A program made the translations under genes and the position numbers. From an uncultured Lachnospiraceae bacterium (GTDB lineage: Bacteria; Bacillota; Clostridia; Lachnospirales; Lachnospiraceae): a stretch of 64,000 nt of DNA. Numbering within the stretch: position 1 is the first letter of the stretch; every line of letters starts with the position of its first letter. Location: positions 62,001 through 126,000 of the forward strand of contig CABSCP010000007.1 of assembly GCA_902476265.1 (NCBI GenBank). The letters run 5' to 3'. This document shows, one piece after another, positions 35,138 through 43,390 of this stretch. The notes under the pieces were generated by a model. It was given only the letters and a program-made list of their open reading frames with translations, did no database searches and had not been told where the DNA came from.

Positions 35138-38100
35138 ATGGAAAAGAGGTTTCTGGAAGTATTTCCGGGCTTGAAGCTGAGTGATAACATACGGGGACTT
35201 TTTGAAAAAGTGAGCGTGGAACGGGTGACCGCCACCAGGCAGAAGGATCTGATCCGAGTCTACATCAGCTGTGAAAGGCTGATTTTAAAGGACATGATCT
35301 TTGATATGGAAGAAGAAATCAGAAAGCAGCTTTTTCCCGGATGCAATATTACCGTAAAAATATACGAAAAATTCCGTCTCTCGGCCCAGTATGATCCGAA
35401 GAAGCTGATGGAGGTCTATTATGACAGCATTTTGCTGGAGCTGAAAGAATGCAGCCCGGTGGAATACAGTCTTTTTAAGAATGCGGAAATTTCTTTTCCC
35501 GAAGAGAAAAAGCTGAAGCTTTCCGTGCCGGATACGGTCATCGCCCATGACCGCTGCCCGGAACTGGTCCGGATTCTGGAAAAAATCTTCTGTGAGCGCT
35601 GCGGTATTTTGCTGGAAGTGGTGACGGAATATTGTCAGCCTAAGGAAAACAGGCGCAAAGCGGAAGATGAAATGATGGTTGCCAGAAAGGTGGCGGAAAT
35701 TGCGGCCAGGGCCGGGGCGCGCCCGGCAGCCTCTGACTTTGATCTGTCTGTCGGACAGATGGCGGAGGCAAACAGCGGCGGTTACAATGAAGAGCGGATG
35801 CGCAGGCAGGCAGCGGAAAAAGGGAGCGCTTTCAAGCAGGCGGGGGGCATGGATGCAGGATATGAAGCTTATCTGGCATCTGTCGGTGCAGCATCGGAAG
35901 CGCCCTTTGAGGGAGGCACTGTGGTTGCAGCGGGCAGCGCAAACGGCGCGGCAGGGCAGCACGGCGCCGGCGCTCATAACGGCGGTCAGGAACGCATTCC
36001 CGCCCAGGGCGGAACAACCGCTTCCCGCAGCGGCGGCGCAAACGGCAGCGGCGGCAAATACGGCAAAGGGAAGTTTAACCGGGGAGAAGGCCGGGGGGAT
36101 TTCCGGCGGGGCGCCAAAAAGAGCGACAATCCGGATGTGCTTTACGGACGGGATTTCGATGAAGAGGCGATTCCCATCGAGGATATCATCGGAGAGATGG
36201 GAGAAGTGGTGATCCGGGGTAAGATCATTGCCATGGATAAACGGGAAATCAAAAATGAAAGAACGATCCTGATTTTTGATGTGACTGATTTTACGGACAC
36301 CATGACCATCAAAATTTTCACCTTAAATGAGCAGCTGGCGGAACTGACGGAAGGAATTAAGCCCGGCGCGTTTGTGAAAATTAAAGGGCTTACCATGGTG
36401 GATAAATTTGACGGGGAACTGACCGTGGGTTCCATTGTGGGAGTGAAGAAAATTTCCGATTTCACCAGTACCAGGATGGATCATTCCATCCGGAAGCGGG
36501 TGGAATTGCACTGCCATACGAAAATGAGCGATATGGACGGCGTTTCCGAAGTCAAGGATATTGTGAAGAGGGCTTATAAATGGGGACATTCGGCCATCGC
36601 CATCACGGATCACGGCGTGGTGCAGTCCTTCCCGGATGCCAACCATCTGATCGATGACCTGTGGAAAGAAGAGAAGAGTAAGAGAAAAGAAGCCGGGGAT
36701 GCAAATCCGGATAAGAATGATTTTTTCAAAGTGATTTACGGCTGTGAAGCCTATCTGGTGGATGATTTAAAGGAGATTGTGACCGGAGATAAGGGACAGC
36801 CCCTGCGGGATTCCTATGTGGTTTTCGATATCGAGACCACAGGATTTTCCCCGGTAAAAAACAGGATCATTGAAATCGGTGCGGTGAAGGTGGAGGACGG
36901 TAAAATTGTGGACCGTTTTTCGGCTTTTGTAAATCCTTTAGTGCCTATTCCCTTCCGGATCGAACAGCTCACCGGCATCAACGATGAAATGGTGATGGAT
37001 GCGCCTACGATCGAAGAAGTGCTCCCCCGGTTTTTAGCGTTCTGTAAAGGAACGATCTTTGTGGCCCACAACGCCAGCTTTGATATGAGTTTTATCATGG
37101 AAAATGCCAGGCGGCAGGGCATTGAATTAGACCCCACCTATGTGGACACGGTGGGCATCGCCCGGGTGCTGCTGCCTCATCAGGCCAAGCATACCTTAGA
37201 CGCGGTAGCAAAAACCATGGGAGTATCCCTGGAAAATCATCACCGGGCGGTGGATGATGCAGAGGCTACGGCCGAGATTTTTGTGAAATTTATTCCGCTT
37301 TTGGAAGAAAAGAACTGCCATACGCTGGCAGAAGTGAACCGGCTGGGGGACTCCAGCCCTGACATTGTGAAAAGGCTTCCTTCCTACCATGCGATCATTC
37401 TGGCGAAAAATGACATCGGCAGGGTGAATTTGTATACCCTTGTTTCCGAAGCGCACCTGACCTATTTCCACAAGACGCCCAGGATTCCCAAAAGCCTTTT
37501 GTTAAAGCACAGGGAAGGACTGATTCTGGGCAGCGCCTGTGAAGCCGGAGAACTTTACAGGGCTCTTTTGGACGGGCAGTCGGATGCACAGATCGCCCGC
37601 ATCGTGAATTTTTATGATTATCTGGAAATTCAACCTACCGGAAACAATAAATTTATGATCGCGTCCGAACGGATTGAAAATATTAATTCCGTTGAGGATA
37701 TCCGGAATATGAACCGCCAGATTGTGCAGCTTGGAGAACAGTTTGGGAAGCCTGTTGTAGCCACCTGTGATGTCCATTTCCTGGATCCTGCGGATGAAGT
37801 GTACCGCAGGATTATTATGGCCGGAAAGGGCTTTAAGGATGCGGATGACCAGGCACCTCTCTATCTGCGCACCACGGAAGAAATGTTGGAAGAATTTCAA
37901 TATTTGGGCAGTGAAAAGGCGGAAGAGGTGGTCATCACCAACACCAATTACATCGCGGACCAGATAGAAACCATGTCCCCGGTGCGGCCGGATAAATGCC
38001 CGCCGGTGATTCCGGACAGCGATAAAACGCTGACGGATATCTGCTATCGAAAGGCGCATGAGCTTTATGGGGAAGAATTGCCCCAAATCGTGGTGGACCG

Positions 38101-39898
38101 CCTGGAAAAGGAATTGAATTCCATCATCAAAAACGGTTTTGCGGTGATGTATATCATTGCACAGAAGCTGGTGTGGAAATCCGTGGAGGACGGCTATCTG
38201 GTGGGCTCCCGTGGGTCCGTGGGTTCCTCTCTGGTGGCATTTATGGCGGGCATAACGGAGGTAAACTCCTTAAGCGCCCATTACCGCTGCCCCAAGTGCC
38301 GCTATTATGATTTTGATTCCGAAGAGGTGAGGGCCTATTCCGGAAACGCGGGCTGCGATATGCCCGATAAGAACTGTCCGGTCTGCGGAGAACCGCTGAT
38401 CAAGGACGGGTTTGACATTCCTTTTGAAACGTTCCTGGGATTTAAGGGGGACAAGGAGCCGGATATCGACTTAAACTTTTCCGGAGAATACCAGAGTAAA
38501 GCCCACAAATATACGGAAGTTATTTTCGGGGCCGGACAGACCTTCCGGGCCGGGACTATCGGCACGCTGGCAGATAAAACCGCTTTCGGTTATGTGAAAA
38601 ATTATTTTGAAGAGCGGGGCAGCAAAAAGCGCAACTGCGAGATCAACCGCATCGTCCAGGGGTGTACGGGCGTGCGCAGAAGTACGGGGCAGCATCCCGG
38701 CGGTATCGTGGTGCTGCCGGTGGGAGAGGATATCAACTCCTTTACCCCGGTACAGCACCCCGCCAACGATATGACCACGGATACGGTGACCACCCATTTT
38801 GATTATCACTCCATCGATCACAACCTGTTAAAGCTTGATATTCTGGGGCATGATGATCCTACCATGATCCGGATGCTGCAGGATTTGACAGGCATCGACC
38901 CTACCAAGATTCCGCTGGATGATCCCCAGGTCATGAGCCTGTTCCAAAATACCTCGGCCTTAGGCATCACGCCGGATCAGATCGACGGCTGTCCGGTGGG
39001 ATCGCTGGGCATTCCGGAGTTCGGCACGGATTTTGTCATTCAGATGCTTCTGGATACGAAACCTCAGTGTTTTTCCGACCTGATCCGTATTTCCGGCCTG
39101 GGACACGGCACGGACGTATGGCTGGGCAATGCCCAGACGCTGATCCAGGAAGGAAAGGCTACCATTTCCACTGCGGTCTGCTGTCGTGACGATATCATGA
39201 TTTATCTGATTAATAAGGGAATGGATCCCAGCCTTTCCTTCACCACCATGGAGAGCGTGCGAAAGGGAAAGGGGTTAAAACCGGAGATGCAGGAGGCCAT
39301 GGAAGCGGTGGGCGTGCCGGACTGGTACATCTGGTCCTGTAAGAAAATTAAGTACATGTTCCCCAAGGCCCATGCAGCGGCCTATGTGATGATGGCATGG
39401 CGGATCGCTTACTGCAAGGTGAACTATCCGCTGGCCTATTACGCGGCCTTTTTCTCCATCCGCGCATCCGCATTTTCCTATGAAATCATGTGTCAGGGGC
39501 AACAGCACCTGGAAATGGTGATGGCGGATTACAAACGCCGCTCCGATACCCTTTCCCAGAAGGAGCAGGCTTCCTTAAAGGATATGAAGGTGGTGCAGGA
39601 AATGTATGCCCGGGGATTTGAGTTTGTGCCCATTGATATTTTTAAAGCCCATTCCAGGAATTTCCAGATCATAGACGGCAGGATCATGCCTTCCTTAAAC
39701 AGCATTGACGGACTGGGAGAAAAGGCGGCGGACGCTATCGTGGAAGCGGCCAAGGACGGCCCTTTCTTAAGTAAAGATGATTTCAGGGAACGTTCCAAGG
39801 CCAGCAAAACCATCGTGGATCTTCTGGATACCCTGGGGATACTGGGAGATCTTCCGGAGTCCAACCAGATCAGTCTGTTTGATTTTATGGCGGGGTAA
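35138..39898 (+). CDS. polC: DNA polymerase III alpha subunit, PolC type
   Basis: 1586 residues, the replicative polymerase of low-GC Gram-positives. Order: N-terminal domains (1-200), an Ala/Gly/Asn-rich low-complexity linker (about 205-330), an OB fold (VVIRGKIIAMDKR), a PHP domain split around a DEDD 3'-5' exonuclease (ELHCHTKMSDMDG, then VVFDIETTGF, HNASFDMSF, HRAVDDAEAT), the PolC zinc site (CPKC and CPVC), catalytic palm (PDIDLNFSGEYQ) and a C-terminal helix-hairpin-helix region (LNSIDGLGEKAADAIVEA). The family is usually about 1430-1440 residues; the extra length comes chiefly from the linker. The start ATG 35138 has a poor site (AAGGAATAAATCAGGAC), perhaps limiting its translation. 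Confidence 0.97.
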   Translation: MEKRFLEVFPGLKLSDNIRGLFEKVSVERVTATRQKDLIRVYISCERLILKDMIFDMEEEIRKQLFPGCNITVKIYEKFRLSAQYDPKKLMEVYYDSILLELKECSPVEYSLFKNAEISFPEEKKLKLSVPDTVIAHDRCPELVRILEKIFCERCGILLEVVTEYCQPKENRRKAEDEMMVARKVAEIAARAGARPAASDFDLSVGQMAEANSGGYNEERMRRQAAEKGSAFKQAGGMDAGYEAYLASVGAASEAPFEGGTVVAAGSANGAAGQHGAGAHNGGQERIPAQGGTTASRSGGANGSGGKYGKGKFNRGEGRGDFRRGAKKSDNPDVLYGRDFDEEAIPIEDIIGEMGEVVIRGKIIAMDKREIKNERTILIFDVTDFTDTMTIKIFTLNEQLAELTEGIKPGAFVKIKGLTMVDKFDGELTVGSIVGVKKISDFTSTRMDHSIRKRVELHCHTKMSDMDGVSEVKDIVKRAYKWGHSAIAITDHGVVQSFPDANHLIDDLWKEEKSKRKEAGDANPDKNDFFKVIYGCEAYLVDDLKEIVTGDKGQPLRDSYVVFDIETTGFSPVKNRIIEIGAVKVEDGKIVDRFSAFVNPLVPIPFRIEQLTGINDEMVMDAPTIEEVLPRFLAFCKGTIFVAHNASFDMSFIMENARRQGIELDPTYVDTVGIARVLLPHQAKHTLDAVAKTMGVSLENHHRAVDDAEATAEIFVKFIPLLEEKNCHTLAEVNRLGDSSPDIVKRLPSYHAIILAKNDIGRVNLYTLVSEAHLTYFHKTPRIPKSLLLKHREGLILGSACEAGELYRALLDGQSDAQIARIVNFYDYLEIQPTGNNKFMIASERIENINSVEDIRNMNRQIVQLGEQFGKPVVATCDVHFLDPADEVYRRIIMAGKGFKDADDQAPLYLRTTEEMLEEFQYLGSEKAEEVVITNTNYIADQIETMSPVRPDKCPPVIPDSDKTLTDICYRKAHELYGEELPQIVVDRLEKELNSIIKNGFAVMYIIAQKLVWKSVEDGYLVGSRGSVGSSLVAFMAGITEVNSLSAHYRCPKCRYYDFDSEEVRAYSGNAGCDMPDKNCPVCGEPLIKDGFDIPFETFLGFKGDKEPDIDLNFSGEYQSKAHKYTEVIFGAGQTFRAGTIGTLADKTAFGYVKNYFEERGSKKRNCEINRIVQGCTGVRRSTGQHPGGIVVLPVGEDINSFTPVQHPANDMTTDTVTTHFDYHSIDHNLLKLDILGHDDPTMIRMLQDLTGIDPTKIPLDDPQVMSLFQNTSALGITPDQIDGCPVGSLGIPEFGTDFVIQMLLDTKPQCFSDLIRISGLGHGTDVWLGNAQTLIQEGKATISTAVCCRDDIMIYLINKGMDPSLSFTTMESVRKGKGLKPEMQEAMEAVGVPDWYIWSCKKIKYMFPKAHAAAYVMMAWRIAYCKVNYPLAYYAAFFSIRASAFSYEIMCQGQQHLEMVMADYKRRSDTLSQKEQASLKDMKVVQEMYARGFEFVPIDIFKAHSRNFQIIDGRIMPSLNSIDGLGEKAADAIVEAAKDGPFLSKDDFRERSKASKTIVDLLDTLGILGDLPESNQISLFDFMAG

Positions 39899-39964
39899 AA
39901 CAGTAGGGCAGTTCCAATTTTTCTGAATAATTCTTTCAATAATTAACATACTATTTTTTGTCAA

Positions 39965-40004
39965 ATGACGCCGGGGCCAAAAGATAATTTGACCCCGGCG
40001 TCAT
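39965..40004 (+). other. 17-bp hairpin between polC and the next gene
   Basis: ATGACGCCGGGGCCAAA (39965-39981) pairs TTTGACCCCGGCGTCAT (39988-40004) with one mismatch and an AGATAA loop. No T-tract follows on either strand. It could end polC transcription inefficiently, or act in the leader of the gene that starts 24 bp later. Confidence 0.75.
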
Positions 40005-40028
40005 CAAATAGAAAAGGAGCTGACTGAA

Positions 40029-40463
40029 ATGGTGGAACCGGATACGATAAAATTATTGCATGAATGTGATGCCGGCGTAAAAATGGGAATTACATCCATT
40101 GATGAAGTATTGGACTATGTATCAAATGATAAATTAAGAAAAATACTGACGGAATCGGAGAAAGACAATCAGAAAATCGAGGAGGAAATCCGAACTTTGT
40201 TATCGGAGTATCAGGAGGAAGGCAAAGATCCCAACCTGATGGCAAAGGGGATGTCCTGGGTGAAGACAAATATGAAACTGTCGATAAATGATTCCGATCA
40301 GACGGTTGCCGATTTGATTACGGAAGGATGTAATATGGGAATAAAGTCGCTGAACAGATACTTAAACCAATATCAGGCGGCAGAAGATAAAGCGAAGGAT
40401 CTCACAAAACGGCTGATTGCCGCGGAAGAAAAATTGGCGGGAGATATCCGGGAATTTTTATAG
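40029..40463 (+). CDS. Small all-helical protein (ferritin-like, DUF2383-like)
   Basis: 144 residues, no signal or membrane segment. The sequence is four amphipathic helices: KLLHECDAGVKMGITSIDEVL, a Glu/Lys-rich second (NQKIEEEIRTLLSEYQEEGK), WVKTNMKLSINDSDQTVADL, and an Ala/Lys-rich last (YQAAEDKAKDLTKRLIAAEE). This pattern resembles ferritin-like DUF2383 proteins, but a full set of metal-ligand ExxH motifs is not visible. The start has AAAAGGAGC. It stands alone between polC and a tRNA gene, with a hairpin in its leader. Function unknown. Confidence 0.8.
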   Translation: MVEPDTIKLLHECDAGVKMGITSIDEVLDYVSNDKLRKILTESEKDNQKIEEEIRTLLSEYQEEGKDPNLMAKGMSWVKTNMKLSINDSDQTVADLITEGCNMGIKSLNRYLNQYQAAEDKAKDLTKRLIAAEEKLAGDIREFL

Positions 40464-40501
40464 AACAATAAGAAAACACGCTTCAAGTTTTCTATTATAA
40501 C

Positions 40502-40546
40502 GAAAAAAATTCCCGAAATCCGCATAAATACGGTATTTCAGGAACT
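40502..40546 (-). terminator. Terminator of the tRNA-Glu gene
   Basis: Read on the minus strand, TTCCTGAAATACCG pairs with CGGATTTCGGGAA around an eight-base loop, followed by TTTTTTT. It would end the tRNA transcript and may also stop transcription from the gene at 40029. Confidence 0.8.
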
Positions 40547-40583
40547 CTCGGGTTGGGCTGTTCGTTTAAAAAACTTACAGTCG

Positions 40584-40655
40584 CAGCTAGTAGGGGAATC
40601 GAACCCCTGTTTTCGCCGTGAGAGGGCGACGTCTTGACCGCTTGACCAACTAGCC
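40584..40655 (-). tRNA. tRNA-Glu (anticodon CTC)
   Basis: On the minus strand the sequence folds as a tRNA: acceptor GGCTAGT with ACTAGCT (first pair G-U), D arm, anticodon stem TCGCC/GGCGA with loop CTCTCAC (anticodon CTC, codon GAG), and a T arm with GGGGTTCGATTCCCC, whose TTCGATT loop is canonical. The discriminator is G. CCA is not encoded. It stands alone and opposite to the surrounding genes. Confidence 0.93.
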
Positions 40656-40692
40656 ATCATAGTTTGCCTCGCTTGTTGCTTGGCACTTGACT

Positions 40693-40721
40693 AATGTACT
40701 ATAAAATTCAAAAAAATGCAA
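40693..40721 (-). promoter_or_regulatory. Promoter of tRNA-Glu
   Basis: On the minus strand TTGCAT (40721-40716), 17 bp, TACATT (40698-40693), about 38 bp before the tRNA 5' end. Confidence 0.7.
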
Positions 40722-40847
40722 GCACTTTTTTCAAAAAAATCAAAAAAATTTGCATAAAGAATCCCTGTGAGAGTACAAAACCACGGGAAAAAGCGGTCCG
40801 GAGTCGAAAAAAGGACGATAAAAACCTGAAAAAAGAAGGAAAAACGC

Positions 40848-40876
40848 TTGCATCTTATGGCAAAGCGTGCTATAGT
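40848..40876 (+). promoter_or_regulatory. Promoter of the rimP-nusA-infB operon
   Basis: TTGCAT at 40848-40853, 17 bp, TATAGT at 40871-40876. It lies in the 574-bp gap 40464-41037, together with the tRNA gene and a leader hairpin. Confidence 0.7.
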
Positions 40877-40904
40877 TATCAAGATGATAAGATGTTACTA
40901 GAGT

Positions 40905-40932
40905 AAGAGTGGGTTTGCAGCCCACTCTTCTT
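40905..40932 (+). terminator. Leader hairpin/attenuator before rimP
   Basis: AAGAGTGGG pairs CCCACTCTT around a TTTGCAG loop, followed by CTTTGTTG. It lies just after the promoter and 106 bp before rimP, so it would act as an attenuator of this operon rather than end another gene. NusA or other factors could regulate read-through. Confidence 0.6.
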
Positions 40933-41037
40933 TGTTGTAAACCGCTGTACGGAAGGAATTGCTTCATTATTAAGGATGCACATATCGGACAAAAGCGGCG
41001 GTGAATGACAAGACAACTGAATAAGGAAGGTGAAGGA

Positions 41038-41502
41038 ATGTCAAGAAGAGAGACATACGAAACCAGGACAGAGGAGCTCCTGCTGCCTATTGCAGAACAA
41101 AACGGCGTGGAAATCTATGACGTTGAGTATGTGAAGGAAGGCAGCGACTGGTACCTGAGGGCTTACATCGACAAGCCGGAAGGGGTCAACATCGGAGACT
41201 GTGAAGCGGTGAGCAGAGCGCTGTCCGATCAGCTGGATGCGGCGGATTTCATTGAAGATGCCTATATTCTGGAAGTGAGCTCTCCGGGGCTTGGAAGGAC
41301 GCTGAAAAAAGAGAAGCATCTGGAAAAGAGCCTGGGTGAGGAAGTGGAAATCAGGCTGTATAAGCCGCTGGAAAAATGCAAGGAGTTTTCCGGCGTGCTG
41401 AAAGCATTTGATGCAGACAGCGTGACGATTGATACGGTTGAAAAAGAAATGACTTTTGCCAGGAAAGAGATCGCACTGATCAAACTGGCTTTGGATTTTT
41501 AA
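41038..41502 (+). CDS. rimP: Ribosome maturation factor
   Basis: A 154-residue cytoplasmic protein needed for 30S subunit maturation. Seen: the N-terminal alpha/beta domain (GVEIYDVEYVKEGSDWYLRAYIDKPEGVNI is split over two strands and a turn), and the SPGLGRTLKKEKH block joined to a small SH3-like barrel. I chose ATG 41038, with GGAAGGTGAAGG upstream, over ATG 41005; it gives the usual length of about 150. It is the first gene of the conserved rimP-nusA-ylxR-ylxQ-infB-rbfA run. Confidence 0.95.
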   Translation: MSRRETYETRTEELLLPIAEQNGVEIYDVEYVKEGSDWYLRAYIDKPEGVNIGDCEAVSRALSDQLDAADFIEDAYILEVSSPGLGRTLKKEKHLEKSLGEEVEIRLYKPLEKCKEFSGVLKAFDADSVTIDTVEKEMTFARKEIALIKLALDF

Positions 41503-41578
41503 AGCATCGGCGGGCGGCAAGAAGCCCGCGCAGCAAAGGCTGCCATAAAAAGCCGTCAGCGGCGGAATGGAGGATGAA

Positions 41579-42778
41579 ATGAACAAAGAATTAAAAGAAG
41601 CGCTTGATATACTGGAGAAGGAAAAGGAGATCAGCAAGGAGACCCTTTTTGAAGCCATCGAAAACTCCCTGATCACAGCGTGTAAGCAGCACTTCGGAAA
41701 AGCGGATAACGTAAAGGTGGAAATTGACAGGGATACCTGTGATTTCCTCTGCTATGCGGAAAAGGAAATCGTGGCGGCGGAAGAGGATGTGGAGGATGAC
41801 TGTCTGCAGATTCCGCTGGAAAAAGCCAGAGAGATTTCCAGACACGCTGAGGTGGGCGGCACCATCCATGTGGAAATCAAATCCAAGGAATTCGGCCGTA
41901 TCGCAACGCAGAACGCGAAGAACGTCATTCTGCAGAAAATCCGTGAAGAGGAAAGAAGCGTTGTCTATAATCAGTACTTTGAGAAGGAAAAAGATGTTGT
42001 AACCGGTGTGGTTCAGCGTTATCTGGGCCGCAACATCAGCATCAATCTGGGGAAAGCGGATGCCATTTTAAATGAGAGCGAGCAGGTGAAAGGGGAAGTA
42101 TTTAAGCCCACCGAGCGCATCAAGGTATACATCCTGGAAGTGAAGAATACGCCTAAGGGTCCCCGCATTCTGGTGAGCCGTACCCATCCGGAACTGGTAA
42201 AGAGGCTGTTTGAGGCGGAAGTGACGGAGATCAGGGACGGCACGGTGGAAATCAAAAGCATTGCCAGAGAAGCGGGCAGCCGTACAAAGATTGCGGTTTG
42301 GTCCAACAATCCCAACGTGGACGCTGTGGGCGCCTGTGTGGGCATGAACGGTTCCAGGGTCAACGCCATTGTGGATGAACTGAGAGGCGAAAAGATCGAT
42401 ATCGTCAATTGGGATGAAAACCCCGGCAACCTGATTCAGAATGCGCTGTCACCGGCGAAGATCGTGGCGGTATTCGCAGATCCCGATGAGAGGACGGCAA
42501 AAGTGGTTGTGCCGGATTATCAGCTTTCCCTGGCAATCGGCAAGGAAGGACAGAACGCAAGGCTTGCTGCCCGGCTGACAGGATACAAGATCGATATCAA
42601 GAGTGAGACACAGGCGAAGGATGCGCCCGGCTTCCGTTATGAAGATTACCTCGATGAATATGATGATGAGGATGATTACGAAGACGAGTACGATGAAAAT
42701 TATGAAGAAGAGCCCGAAGACGCTGCCCAGGCAGAAGATTTTGCGGAGTCCGAAGATGAGACGGATATCCGTGAATAA
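41579..42778 (+). CDS. nusA: Transcription termination/antitermination factor NusA
   Basis: 399 residues. It binds RNA polymerase and influences pausing, termination and antitermination. Order: N-terminal polymerase-binding domain (1-125), S1 domain (from VVTGVVQRYLGRNI), KH1 (RTKIAVWSNNPNVDAVGACVG across its loop) and KH2 (SLAIGKEGQNARLAARLTG), then a very acidic tail of about 40 residues (YDDEDDYEDEYDE). The tail replaces the C-terminal repeats of proteobacterial NusA and is longer than in B. subtilis. Start ATG 41579 has GGAGGATG upstream. Confidence 0.96.
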   Translation: MNKELKEALDILEKEKEISKETLFEAIENSLITACKQHFGKADNVKVEIDRDTCDFLCYAEKEIVAAEEDVEDDCLQIPLEKAREISRHAEVGGTIHVEIKSKEFGRIATQNAKNVILQKIREEERSVVYNQYFEKEKDVVTGVVQRYLGRNISINLGKADAILNESEQVKGEVFKPTERIKVYILEVKNTPKGPRILVSRTHPELVKRLFEAEVTEIRDGTVEIKSIAREAGSRTKIAVWSNNPNVDAVGACVGMNGSRVNAIVDELRGEKIDIVNWDENPGNLIQNALSPAKIVAVFADPDERTAKVVVPDYQLSLAIGKEGQNARLAARLTGYKIDIKSETQAKDAPGFRYEDYLDEYDDEDDYEDEYDENYEEEPEDAAQAEDFAESEDETDIRE

Positions 42779-42789
42779 AGGTGAAGGCG

Positions 42790-43062
42790 ATGAATAAAAA
42801 GATTCCGATGAGACAGTGTGTAGGCTGCGGCGAAATGAAAAACAAGAAAGAAATGATGCGTGTTTTGAAAACGCCGGAGGGAACCATTGTTCTGGATTTG
42901 ACAGGAAGAAAGAATGGAAGGGGCGCATATCTGTGTAAAAATCTGGAATGCCTGAAAAAGGCACGAAAGAATAAAGGTCTGGAGCGTTCCTTTAAGATGA
43001 GTATTCCGGATGAGGTTTATAACAGCCTGGAAAAGGAGTTTGGTGAGAGTGAGACCGAATAA
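42790..43062 (+). CDS. ylxR: YlxR/RnpM family RNA-binding protein
   Basis: 90 residues. Seen: MRQCVGCGEMKNKKEMMRV with the two Cys, GRKNGRGAYLCKN, and a basic helix KKARKNKGLERSF. In B. subtilis the YlxR homologue (RnpM) binds and modulates RNase P RNA. ATG 42790 follows AAAGGTGAAGG; GTG 42781 is less likely. Its end overlaps the start of the next gene. Confidence 0.92.
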   Translation: MNKKIPMRQCVGCGEMKNKKEMMRVLKTPEGTIVLDLTGRKNGRGAYLCKNLECLKKARKNKGLERSFKMSIPDEVYNSLEKEFGESETE

Positions 43063-43390
43063 GGTGTTTTCCCTGCTGGGGCTGGCGACAAAAGCGGGAC
43101 GCGTAGTGAGCGGCGAATTCATGACCGAAAAGGCGGTGAAGGAAGGCAGCGCGCGGCTTGTGCTTGTAGGCACAGATGCTTCGGCAAATACGAAGAAAAA
43201 CTTCCGTAACATGTGTGAGTTTTACCGGGTGCCCTATTTTGAATACGGGACTAAGGAAGAGCTGGGACACGCGATGGGAAAAGAAATGAGAGCATCCCTG
43301 GCGGTGATCGATGATGGTTTTGCGAAAACCTTGAAAAAGCATCTGGAAGCAACAGTGAATGAGACGGAGGTAGCAGAATGGCAAAAATAA
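43049..43390 (+). CDS. ylxQ: L7Ae-family ribosomal-like protein YlxQ
   Basis: About 113 residues in an L7Ae/L30e fold that binds kink-turn RNA. Seen: NKVFSLLGLATKAGRVVSG at the N-terminus, ARLVLVGTDAS, and PYFEYGTKEELGHAMGKE. The start is most likely GTG 43049 within the ylxR end, with AAGGAG 9 bp upstream; the longer frame from 43010 runs inside ylxR. The stop overlaps the infB start. The gene position is always between ylxR and infB in Firmicutes. Confidence 0.9.
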   Translation: MRPNKVFSLLGLATKAGRVVSGEFMTEKAVKEGSARLVLVGTDASANTKKNFRNMCEFYRVPYFEYGTKEELGHAMGKEMRASLAVIDDGFAKTLKKHLEATVNETEVAEWQK

